Shown one piece after another: positions 1 through 9,159 of a stretch of 64,000 bases of DNA. The stretch lies in contig OX442321.1 in NCBI GenBank assembly GCA_949358305.1, forward strand, positions 8,891,605 to 8,955,604, written 5' to 3'. The notes below the pieces were generated by a model. The model had not been told where the DNA came from, ran no database searches, and worked only from the letters and a program-made list of their open reading frames with translations. Positions within the stretch are counted from its first letter, which is position 1; every line of letters starts with the position of its first letter. Source of the stretch: Strigamia acuminata (taxonomy: Eukaryota > Arthropoda > Chilopoda > Geophilomorpha > Linotaeniidae). Both the position numbers and the translations under genes were made by a program.

Positions 1-729
1 TTGTCGTGCAGTGTTTGTTCTCAACTGGCTTCCGATCCGTTGAGTCCTTCGGAACAAAACTCGAACTCGGAAACGCTTCTCTTGTTGTGCACTAAATGCG
101 TGACTAATGTGAGTGAACAACAGTTGAAATACGTGCCAAACAACACCGTTCGAATATTAATCATGTGTTTTAAAAAATTATGCGAGTACATCGTGAGCAG
201 TCCGTTAATAAGATATTTGGACAGCAACGAAGGTTTGTCGAATATCGTTGAAATTTTACTACAGTGCGTGGGCGATGATTTTAAACTCGAGGATAACACT
301 TCGACCGCAACTGTCAGTGATGAAATGTGCATTGGATCGGAGAAAACGATGGATGGGGTTGCCAATGGCAACAAACACGGTGTTTGTGATAACGAAATGT
401 TCAGTAATGTGATATTATCTCAGAAATATAGAAACAAAGTGAATATTAAGAAACGGTCGGTTGCGAGCGCCAATTCTGACTCCAAGCGCGCAACGTGTTC
501 GCCGGACGGCTGTAGGACACGACACGCCAAGCCGAAAATTGTGTTAAAAAAGGGTTGTCGGTGTGGAAATGCGACGTTGACGCCTGGAAAACTCACCTGT
601 TGTGGACAAAGATGTCCGTGTTATGTGAACAGCAAGAGTTGTATGGATTGTCGATGTAAAGGGTGTAGAAATCCGCATAAAACGTACACAAATGATTGCG
701 TCGTAAACGGCGATATTCAAGTGTTGTGA
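1..729 (+). CDS. msl-2: MSL2-like protein (male-specific lethal 2), 3' part, with half-lost RING and intact CXC domain
   Basis: The window opens inside an exon; 242 codons are open to the TGA at 727-729, and the true start lies upstream. Two regions identify the family. Residues 1-65 (LSCSVC ... DPLSP ... CFKKLCEYI) align with the MSL2 RING region and the helix after it. Residues 183-222 are the MSL2 CXC domain, with cysteines 186, 188, 200, 205, 207, 214, 217, 219 and 222, plus an extra C201. MSL2 proteins are nuclear E3 ligases and DNA-binding subunits of the MSL histone H4K16 acetylation complex; the CXC domain binds DNA. Oddities: only the first-zinc-site cysteines (C3, C6, C30, C33) remain, and the second site is gone. 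The linker between RING and CXC is about 120 residues, much shorter than in human or fly MSL2, and the protein stops 20 residues after the last CXC cysteine. Family assignment is secure; ligase activity is doubtful. It could be a diverged paralogue. Confidence 0.88.
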   Translation: MSCSVCSQLASDPLSPSEQNSNSETLLLLCTKCVTNVSEQQLKYVPNNTVRILIMCFKKLCEYIVSSPLIRYLDSNEGLSNIVEILLQCVGDDFKLEDNTSTATVSDEMCIGSEKTMDGVANGNKHGVCDNEMFSNVILSQKYRNKVNIKKRSVASANSDSKRATCSPDGCRTRHAKPKIVLKKGCRCGNATLTPGKLTCCGQRCPCYVNSKSCMDCRCKGCRNPHKTYTNDCVVNGDIQVL

Positions 730-1280
730 AACATTTGTCTTGTTTTGCTACGAATTACTTGGAAAAATTAGAATTCAGATTCCAAAATTAATCAGTTTGG
801 ATCAGCTAGTGTTTGTACATTTCATGTGACTTAATAATTTTTATTTTTTAAATTAGCAGGATTGGATTAGGATTGGTTTCCGTTGGACAAATTTGATTTA
901 TTTATTTGCATTTTTTTATTATTATTTGTGGCAATATTTCAATTTCAAGAAGACATCGAAATATCTTGTTTACTGAACTGTGAACTGGCCTAAAACCGTC
1001 AACACTCCTCTGGGGGTCCGATCATTTCGTCACCATATTTTCGCAACGAAATGCTTGTTAGTTTGATTTCTTTCACTGTGTTTTGCTGTGTGTATCCCAG
1101 TTAAGGAACGGAGCAGGGGGAGCTAACAATTCTGGTAGAAACGAAATGAATCGACCCCCTCCTCCGTTCACTTACCACAAAGCAATTCAAATCATATTTC
1201 TGTCTAACTCTAAAAATTGTCCTCTTTTTAACATAGGTTTATATTCTTATGTGCTTAATTCAGCCTTTGGTGCATTTATT
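730..1280. other. MSL2 3' untranslated region grading into intergenic DNA
   Basis: AT-rich DNA after the MSL2 stop, with T-rich tracts. I saw no strong open frame or RNA gene. The first clear AATAAA on the plus strand is at 1549-1554, beyond the inverted-repeat element at 1281-1395, so the transcript end cannot be fixed from sequence. Confidence 0.4.
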
Positions 1281-1395
1281 CAGTGCCGTAGCTAGTCTCC
1301 CGGTGATCCTGTGCTAATTTTAAGTGTCTGCACGTAAAAAATTATTTTCGGGTTTCGTATGCTTGGCCCAGGTGACTAATCTGGCTACGGCACTG
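1281..1395. mobile_element. 115 bp MITE with 15 bp terminal inverted repeats
   Basis: The left end CAGTGCCGTAGCTAG and the reverse complement of the right end, CAGTGCCGTAGCCAG, match at 14 of 15 positions. The interior holds no coding frame. Ends starting CAGTG resemble hAT-type non-autonomous elements, but I could not find a convincing 8 bp target duplication in the flanks, so the superfamily is open. Confidence 0.7.
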
Positions 1396-2029
1396 CCCAC
1401 TTACACAAATAAGTTTAGAAAATGAATGAAAATGGTATTTCAATGATGTATTTTTTAAATTTCACTTACGATTTTAGTTTTAAGTGTTTATGACGATACT
1501 CAGATTATTATCGTGGCAAAACCCAGGACCAAAATACATCATTTTGTAAATAAACGCACATTTTTACTACTAGTCTTAAACCAAGAAAGCAGTACTTTGT
1601 GACAATTCTATCTTTTATGGTAATATTTAATTACCAAAGAGATAAAACTACATTGCTACTTACACGAGATAGGCAAAGTCAGTGTGCGCGCTAAGTAAAT
1701 TGTACTGAATAAGACTTACGACAAATATCACATGGATAGATTTATTGCATGGAAAGGGTTCTAAACACCTGTAGACGGATCGCATCTACTGGTTGTGTGT
1801 CCAGGCGGGCCGAGGAATAGGGCTGGTTTTGCGGCATAGTCACAACGTCATGTGGCCATTTGGCCATGTGGCATGCGGAGAAACCAAGATTACTAATGAT
1901 CCATCAGACAATCGATTATACAAGCGAGAAACAAAGCTAAATGCTAAATGCTACGGAAAATACAATAAAGGAGTTGGGTATTAATTTTGGCAAGGACAGT
2001 CGACGATCATCCACAATCATCGCCGGAGG
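1396..2029. other. non-coding stretch, nothing recognised
   Basis: AT-rich up to about 1750, then more balanced in base composition as it approaches the duplicated segment at 2043-2219. There are short open frames on both strands without recognisable similarity. A candidate polyadenylation signal AATAAA lies at 1549-1554 on the plus strand. Confidence 0.35.
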
Positions 2030-2042
2030 TTTTGACACCACC

Positions 2043-2219
2043 ATCCGCCTCAGAGCCGTATCGGTGGATTTGATCACTCTGATCAACGACCGGAATTTGT
2101 TGGACGGGTTAGTCTTTCCGGACAGACATAATGGTGGTGGGGACAGTCTCCATCTGCCTCAGAGCCGTAACTGTCGAAGCAATCGTGCTGATTGAGGACC
2201 GGTGTTTATTGCATGGGTT
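2043..2219. repeat. imperfect two-copy tandem duplication, 68 bp units at 109 bp period
   Basis: Unit 2043-2110 and unit 2152-2219 align over 68 bp without a gap, with 49 identical positions. The shared block GCCTCAGAGCCGTA is exact. Both copies stay open in the same relative frame on each strand. On plus they read roughly LRAVSVDLITLINDRNLLDG and LRAVTVEAIVLIEDRCLLHG; on minus both contain NK-RS, TALR and P-M motifs. Base composition is richer in GC than the surroundings. This looks like decayed coding sequence with an internal repeat, but I do not recognise the protein. Confidence 0.6.
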
Positions 2220-2573
2220 CACTTCTCGCATCCGCCTGTGTATAAGCGGTATATTGACAGCAACAGATCAGAATGTCAGCTATTGGGCTACAAAGAAACA
2301 AACAAAAAGCAGAGATCTGGTGAAAATCCAGACCAGAGATATCTTTGGAGACAATAGGGATTAGTGGCAGCCAATCGGACACCATAATCCATGGATTTGC
2401 AGGTCATTAGCGAGTTCAGATCTTGCAGAAGACTCGGTCCAAAAGTGTCCAATAGGCACTTTATTACAGTCGTAAGTATTTTCGGTGATTATTATTAATC
2501 ATTATTGATTCTATTGAATCAATATCTTAATAATTGTTATTTTTATTTTATAATAAATAGTCATAAGTTTATT

Positions 2574-2617
2574 TACAAATGTATAAAGTGTTACACATAA
2601 CACTTTATACATTTGTA
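2574..2617. repeat. perfect 20 bp inverted repeat with 4 bp loop
   Basis: The left arm 2574-2593 and right arm 2598-2617 are exact reverse complements around a CACA loop; the right arm contains AACACTTTATACA. As RNA this would form an uninterrupted 20 bp hairpin with a tetraloop. It is AT-rich and lies between the MSL2-like gene and the next gene. It may be the remnant of a small palindromic element or a structured spacer. Confidence 0.75.
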
Positions 2618-2985
2618 TTTATTCGAGTCTCGCGCAATTTCCGTCAATCGGCACTATGTGGTGCCGATCTTTAAACTAATATGGTTTTACAACTACTTTA
2701 TCACAACTTAATTCTTTCTGCTATTGAAGGCTGTTATGAATTCTCTGGAATCAGTTGTATTACATCTACATTTGGGGTTTTTTGTATTTGTTGAGTTTAT
2801 TACGCATTGTTGTAGTTTATAATAAAAGAAATGTTTTATTACAAAAGAAATTAACCCTCATATTTTTTTCCACAATCAAATTTGACAAATAATAAATAAA
2901 ATTAGAATATTTGATTTGAGATGTCACGTACAGCTTCCGTACAAGATCAATCTAAAAATTCAAAGCGACATCTACCAACAAATCT
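2618..2985. other. intergenic AT-rich spacer
   Basis: AT-rich spacer before the promoter of the RGG gene. Several plus-strand AATAAA-like motifs (for example near 2820 and 2890) could serve transcripts entering from the left. No coding frame or RNA gene was recognised. Confidence 0.35.
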
Positions 2986-2989
2986 GTGA

Positions 2990-3060
2990 ATAGTTTTTGT
3001 TCTTTGCCGCCAGCCGCCGCCATTTTGAGCTGACGCTGAACAGACAGTTGTTATACGTCT
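2990..3060 (+). promoter_or_regulatory. probable core promoter region of the RGG-protein gene
   Basis: A GC-richer block in AT-rich surroundings contains GCCGCCATTTTG near 3016-3030, the form of a YY1/Pleiohomeotic-type site. Such sites are common at promoters of housekeeping RNA-binding and ribosomal genes. No TATA box is evident. It lies just upstream of a leader exon that ends in a good donor at 3159/3160. The transcription start is inferred, not seen. Confidence 0.4.
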
Positions 3061-3159
3061 CGCCTTTCCAAGCCTACAAAACCAGATATAACCTTGTCTT
3101 CCCATCTTAATACAGAAAAACAAAACAATTTCAGACTACGGTCTTCCAAGAACAAACAG
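3061..3159 (+). other. putative non-coding first exon (5' leader) of the RGG-protein gene
   Basis: The sequence ends ACAAACAG followed by GTTAGT, a good donor at 3160. The next acceptor, TTTTCAG at 3335, abuts the ATG at 3336 exactly, so the leader intron is 3160-3335 (176 bp). The 5' boundary is a guess. Confidence 0.45.
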
Positions 3160-3335
3160 GTTAGTTATTAACGACACACACCGGCCCTTATTACACGGCT
3201 AAGTTATTACCTTAATCGATCGGTCTAATAAGCCTAACGTCTCCTTTGTTACCCGGCTTGGCTTTTGTTATTTAAAAATCTTCGCGTGTCGCAGTGACTT
3301 AACTGATTTTATTTAATACAAAATCTCGTTTTCAG

Positions 3336-6170
3336 ATGGCAGAACCAATTGCAATGATAGAACCAATCGATCACGGCGTACCTGAACATCCGAACCGTGG
3401 ACGAGGCGGTTTTCGAGGTGGCTTTCGCGGCGCCGGTGGCCCTGGCGGTCCCGGCGGCATGAGACGTGGAAACGACCGCGGAGGCCCAGGTGGGAGAGGC
3501 CGAGGAATGGGCAGAGGAATGCCTAGAGGTGGTCGTGGAGGACCGGGTGGAAGAGGCGGGCCTGGAGGAATGAAGTAAATGTTTTGACAGCCAACTTTTA
3601 TTTTCATTAAATCATTAATAATTTTTTTTTAATAGCCGAGGTGGTTCTGGTGGCCGTGGAGGATTTGGGGGCCAACAAGGTGGCGGCGGAATGTTCGGCA
3701 GGGGGTTCCTTACAGGTGGAAACAGAGGAGGACGTGGAGGCGATAGAGGAAAAAATGGACGTGGATTCGGCCGAGGTGGTTTAGGAGGTACGGGATCAGA
3801 TAAATATCCGTATGGTGGAATAGGTATAAGGGAAACGGGATTGGAATGATAAAAATTCTAATTTTTTTTACTGCAAATTAGTTGTTTAACGTATCTAACG
3901 TTTTATTTGTTTAATAGATAAGAAGAGACCACCCCAAGGATCGTTTTTCCGAGGAGGACCGAGCAAGAGAGGACCACCACCGAAACGTGGACGTTGGGAA
4001 CCACGAGGCGGATACGGCGGTCCAAGTGCGGATAATGGTTTTGGAAGTTACGGTGGCGCGGCAAAGTAACAAATTAGCCTAAAACAAATTAATTCAATTA
4101 TTTATTTATTTATTTTTTTTTTTAAAAGTAATCCTGATTACAGTAATTTTAATAACATGAGTGGCAATGAGCTTGGAGGAATGGTACCCGGAGCTGGTGG
4201 AAATAACAGCGGCGGAGCTTTGATGGGCGATTACCCGGGACATCTTCAGCAACAAAGACATCCGTTGCAGCAGGCGGACGGGTTCAGCAATTTAGCGGGC
4301 GGTGTTCCGGCTTCTGGAGCCTATTCCGCCGGAGCGTACCCTGTTGGGGCTGGAGAAGGACTTTTGCAGCGTAATTACGGCAACAATTCACAACAAGAGT
4401 TCAACAGCAGTTATCCCGATGGAAAGAGCAACTTGATGGCACGAGACACGTACGGTTCGAATCAAGCGGGAAGTGGATTCGGAGGCAGAAACTTAATGGC
4501 CAACGCCGGCTATGGAAATCAGGGAAATGGAAACAACGGTTATAATGCTGGATACGCGGATGACAGGGGGAATGGTTTTGCTCGAAACGCTGGAAATTAT
4601 GGTAGGTTGTATGGGAATAATAAGATTATGTTATACATTTGAAAATAGAAACACTTTGAAGGGGTTTTGTTTTTGATTTATCTTGAGAAGTTAAAAGATG
4701 GTTCTATTTTCGGATGCAAAAGCGTTTGATTTACAACTGCTAAAACACATTTAAAGCTTGAAATGTGGAATTCCTAAAGAAGAAAAATGGTTTATGGGTG
4801 TCCATTTCATTCTTTGCTTCCTGTTATTTTTATTTTTATTTTTTTTTTGTTTTTGAAATTTATTTCGGGGAAGGGTGGAGGGAAAGTTAAGACATAAGTT
4901 AGAACAGTAGAATAAAATATTATTGCTGTGCCTGTCATATGCTTACCTGTTGTAGTGACAAATGTATGCCTGTTGCACACCTGCTCTTGACCCCATTGCA
5001 CTAGTCCTGTGGTTTGTAACAATGGAATTTTTTTTTTGTTAAAAAAAATTTTTTTTTGTATTAAATTTGTACAATTCTCTACTGTATTTGGTTTAATTTT
5101 AATTTTTTTTCGAATTGTTTTTTCAGGGGACGGAAGTCGTGTAAATTACGATGGCGGTTTTGATGTCAATTCTGCAGCAGAAATGGGTGGTAATCTCGGT
5201 GCATTTTCTAAGGATTTTGGTCACGGTAAGTGAAATGTCAAGAATAGTATTTTGAATTAAAATCTTACGTTTATTTAAGGTAATAATGGTTTACTTAAAA
5301 AAAAGAGAGAGAATTCATTTAACTGGAATTGAGAATGTTGAATACTTCGCGTGTTGCCAAATCCATATTGTTTTTATTTATTTTCTACATTAATTTTAAG
5401 GCTTTTAGTTTCATTTAGTCTTATCAGGGCCTAATTAATTTCATTATAGACATCTAGTTTTAAGTAAAACCCAGTTTGTTTTTTTGTTCAAATCAACTTA
5501 AATTGAAATTCTTCTTTTTTAATAACAAAAAAAAAAAGAATTGTATAAAGAAAATCGATGAACTAGTGCGTAAGTAAACAAAATACCCGTAAATAAATAG
5601 TAAGTCTACGTGCATGTGAACCCCTAAAAAGTAATAATGAACCAAATTCCCGATACGAAAGGCAATTGATAGTTTAATTAATTGGTTTGGTGGCTTTGGT
5701 GCTCATCTGATCGCGGGTCAGTTAAAAATAGTCTCGGCAAAGTCAACATCACTGGTGGCTTTGACACAAAGGGGGAAAAAACAATTGTTTTACGTGTAAC
5801 TTTTAATTTGCTATTTATCATTACAGTTACAGTACATTTTTTCCCCCAGAGGAAGATTATTACAAGTGCCAAAAAATAATTTTAAAAGAATATAATTGAT
5901 GTTGAAGTGAATTTACCATTGTATATACAATATGTGTATATATTACATTAATTTGAAACGGAAAACAAATGTCTGAATATGTGCTGCCGATTTACAGGTA
6001 TCAACGCCCGTTCTTCCACCTCGGAACGAGGTTATCCTTATGACAACAACAGCAGTAACAATGCTCCTCCTCCATCTTACTCCATGTCTCGTGAATCTTA
6101 TGGGGGCGGCACAACTGGTGGAGGCGGATACATGCCTCGTGGAGGCGGTCAAAACCGACCTCGCTATTGA
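3336..6170 (+). CDS. RGG-box and low-complexity protein, six coding exons, 439 aa; probable RNA-binding
   Basis: Coding exons are 3336-3574, 3636-3823, 3918-4065, 4129-4601, 5127-5225 and 5998-6170. All introns are GT-AG with consistent phases (2, 1, 2, 1, 1), and the sum is 440 codons including TAA. Residues 1-20 are acidic to neutral. About 25-200 are dense in RGG/GRG repeats with MGRGMPRGG-type units and a basic patch SKRGPPPKRGRWEPRGG. About 190-350 are rich in Gly, Asn, Gln, Ala and Tyr, like a prion-like domain. The C-terminus is SYGGG/GGGG-rich and ends NRPRY. No RRM, KH or zinc finger is present. RGG regions typically bind RNA and are substrates for arginine methylation, so a nuclear or granule RNA-binding role is the likely inference. 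The last residues resemble, but do not match, the terminal PY nuclear import signals of FET proteins. I could not name an orthologue. Confidence 0.85.
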
Positions 6171-6895
6171 ACAAAAAGAAAACTCGAAAAAATAAATGTA
6201 TATAAAGATACACAATAACTTTTTAAAACTGTAAATGAAGTGATGAAACAATCGACAGATTGGGAGGAGAGAAAAAATGCCAGCCTTTCAATAAACCACG
6301 CTAAATGGTTGATATACTGAAAAATAATTGCTAACTTGTTTTTAAGCCGGGTTATTACGTGACAGTTCAACAGAGTTGAGCTCCTTTTTTTTTTCTTTTT
6401 TTTTCCATTAAAATGGACAGTTAACTCGGTTTTTTTGTTTGGATTAATATGCTTACATTATATATACCGGATTAAAAGGCGGGAAGTTGTGTGATTTAAT
6501 CCAAACGAATGGTACAAAAAAATAGTTCCATGGTCGTATTTCTTACTCGATGTAGCATTTTCACCTGTTTACAAGCAGGAATTTAATATACCGTAAGTGT
6601 TAGAAAGTAGTTTATATATAACTGTCTTTTAAATATTTCAAATATTTCTGTATAAAGTAAAAGAGTTATTTTTTTTTACGTCTTAAAATTTTTAAACTTC
6701 GAGAGTAAATAATTCTTGAAATGGTGGAACGGCCATCTAGACACATCAATACGTGTGAATGCAGTCATTTTTGATTTATTTAAACTCATAGTAGGTGCAA
6801 AGAAAACGTAGTGTGACACAAATCCATGTTGTACTCATGATCCTTTTTATTTGTAATTGCTAAACAAATAAAAGTTCTGTATGCTGACAATGTCC
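6171..6895 (+). other. 3' untranslated region of the RGG-protein gene with candidate poly(A) signals
   Basis: Canonical AATAAA hexamers follow the stop at 6191-6196, 6290-6295 and 6867-6872. The last is followed by a GT-rich stretch (AAAGTTCTGTATGCTG), which makes it a plausible distal cleavage site. Which signal is used cannot be decided from sequence. Confidence 0.45.
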
Positions 6896-7547
6896 TCATA
6901 AAATATAGTCCAAACATGATTTATAAATTTTTATTTTGTAAGGAAAAATTAGCCACAATAATAAAGGTAATTTTGTAGAGGCTGATAATATTTTAATTAT
7001 TACAATAAACAATCTGATCACATGCTTGAAAAAAAATAATTGTCATTGGTTTTCGGCTGGTCACTGTAAAAATTTAACTATTTTTTTTTGATTGCGCGAT
7101 AACGTTAAGTAGTGGGAACAATTTAGATGGTTTTAATTGAACTCGAACGGGAAAATGACAAATTTGTGCATGGAACAAGATTAATGTTAATGCTAGATTA
7201 GCATGACAAATTTTTTAAATGTTTTTTAGAATTTGGATTGAAGGAGGGCTTTTATTTAAAGGTGAGGGTAATTATTTATTGTATATTTGGGGAAATTGTT
7301 TCAAACGATCTCGTTTGATTAGTTTGTTTTTTGAGAGTAAGCTTCAGCAGCTCCTTCCAAATCGGTTAATAAAAAGTAAATAAAATACATTGCTCAATTA
7401 AAAGTTCTGACACGTGAATAATTTATTTGCTGTGCATGTTTAAAGGCAAAAATATAATTACACGTGAAATTAATTAATGTCGGGTATGGTCACCTTAGCA
7501 AACGATACACGAATATTGTATCCCAAGTCTCGACTCTCTGTCCCAAA
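6896..7547. other. intergenic AT-rich DNA, nothing recognised
   Basis: AT-rich spacer with short homopolymers. Two CACGTGAA-type E-boxes occur near 7410-7465. No open frame worth annotating was found. Confidence 0.35.
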
Positions 7548-7715
7548 CTACGTGGATGCTGCTAGATGGTTTTTAAAGAAATCCCACAGATTTTTAGTTG
7601 GATGCACTTCGAGGGATTGAAGAGGCCAGTCCAAAAATTTAATGTTTGAATTCTGGAGCCATTGCTTAGTCCATTTTGCAGTTGTACAATGGTAATGTGC
7701 CTGTGAAGACATCCT
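7548..7715 (-). pseudogene. relic of a Tc1/mariner-family transposase (C-terminal part)
   Basis: Read on the minus strand from 7715 to the stop at 7548-7550, the frame gives H-TAKWTKQWL, then NIKFLDWP, QS, P, and NLWDFFKNHLAAST. This is the familiar tail of Tc1-like DDE transposases around the second and third catalytic acids. Known family members have D in the QDN..H.AK block, D in SPDLNP, and the third catalytic acid in the P-I-E-N-LWD segment. Here these positions read S, E and K. The fragment is short, has no visible upstream two-thirds and ends in an in-frame stop, so it is dead. No flanking inverted repeats could be assigned to it. Confidence 0.75.
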
Positions 7716-7783
7716 TCAATATTTTACATTACAGCTGTCTGATCCTAATCTATGAGCAGTTGTAAGACCTCAACCTATTAATG

Positions 7784-7984
7784 CAGTGGTTCTTGACCAC
7801 TTAGATGTGTTAAAAATATTATTTAACATAGAGATTTACAGATTGCAGTGGTTATATTAAATCTCATATCATTGGGTTTTTTGTTTTTAACATTTAATAA
7901 GGCATAGTTTGTGTTTTTATGGTGTCAAATGTGCAATTTTGAAAATCTAAGGGTAACGGACTCTAAAAAGGTTAAGAATCACTG
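7784..7984. mobile_element. 201 bp hAT-like MITE
   Basis: The left end CAGTGGTTCTTGACC and reverse-complemented right end CAGTGATTCTTAACC agree at 13 of 15 positions. The CAGTGGTTCT-AACC type of end is characteristic of hAT elements. The flanking 8-mers TATTAATG and CATTCAAG share only 5 of 8 bases, so the target duplication is degraded or the insertion is old. The interior is AT-rich and non-coding. Confidence 0.7.
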
Positions 7985-8796
7985 CATTCAAGAATTCCTA
8001 CAGTTGGTGTTTTCCTATTCCATTTGCATCTCACTTCTTAAACTATCTATTTTTTTTTTATTTATTATTAATTCACAGTCCAGTTTTATTGTATTCCTAG
8101 ATATCTGTTGTTATAAATAACGACTTGTTTACTTTCACTGCTGATCATAAACCCTTCTTAATTGTTTCAGCAGAAATAATGCGTGAGAAAGCATTGTATT
8201 GAGTCGGAACTTACGGCTCGATGGTTTGATGCTTGAATAGTTTCACAAGTTTTCACCTGAATGGAATTAATTCTTATGCTAACTTCAATCCATGAGATGA
8301 TTTTCCCCATAGAAAGTCTGTGTACATTGATACTTCGTTTGCATTGGCAATAATGGGCCTCATTGTGTCACTGTAGTTGCATCAATACAATTTTACACAC
8401 TTTCCAAAGAAACTGAGAATCAAATCACTGGTGACAATTTTTTTGAGATTAGAGTTTTTTTTTCCAGTATTTTTAAAAAGGACTGCATGTGCAATAGTGA
8501 AAACGACCATTGAAGGTCGTGTGAGTAATATTAAAATTTAGGCCATTATAAATCAAACGAAAATCACCGATTGGTGAACACGTGCATGTGAGACTACAAA
8601 ATGGTTGCCGGTCTAATTAGTAAATGAAAAAGCAACTTTTTTTTTTTGCTTTTTAATGATTCGCTGATCAATTCATTAAAGTGACTTTCGCTAACACAGG
8701 AAATGGCGACTTAAACTTTTGATCTGATAGATTTGATAGCAGACATGCGATACTTAGACTTCTATAAGAGAGTTTCTACATCTAACTTTTCTAAGG

Positions 8797-9151
8797 CAGT
8801 GCTTCTCAAACTATGCATTGTTGCGGACCGCTATTTTTTTATCCCAATGTGTTACGGACCGTTATCATATTTTGTCCCAATGTGTTACATTGCTCAAGTA
8901 AGCCTATACAGGTCGAACTTCGCTATTACGAACATCGTAATGAATTTCTGATTTCAACTAGTTGGTTGGTTGCCTGCCCTATTTCTCACATTACATATCA
9001 TTTTACTGTAACGAATTCTCGTTATTACGATTTTTTTTTCTCCCCCGACCTGTATAATCTTTGCGTTTCAACAGTAATGTGGCGGGCTACCGTAGCAGCC
9101 TCTTGCTTGCGGACTGGCACCGGTCCGCGGACCGCACTTTAAGAAGCGCTG
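8797..9151. mobile_element. hAT-like MITE, 355 bp, carrying a nested insertion
   Basis: The left end CAGTGCTTCTCAAACT and reverse-complemented right end CAGCGCTTCTTAAAGT match at 13 of 16 positions. The flanks carry a near-perfect 8 bp target duplication, TTCTAAGG (8789-8796) and CTCTAAGG (9152-9159), the size expected for hAT. GCGGACCG and GGTCCGCGGACCGC motifs flank the interior. A second element sits inside it at 8909-9052. Confidence 0.85.
8909..9052. mobile_element. TA-flanked MITE nested in the hAT-like element
   Basis: Ends are CAGGTCG at the left and CGACCTG at the right, each bordered by TA (8907-8908 and 9053-9054). Internal matching is weaker but still shows ATTACGA-type motifs at both sides. 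TA duplication and CAG-initial ends fit the pogo/Tigger or related Tc1/mariner group. Its position inside another element shows it inserted later. Confidence 0.75.
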
Positions 9152-9159
9152 CTCTAAGG

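Noticed and set aside
3371-3607. Proline-rich minus-strand open frame across the RGG exon
   Set aside because: It is the antisense shadow of glycine codons (GGN/NCC) in a well-supported exon.
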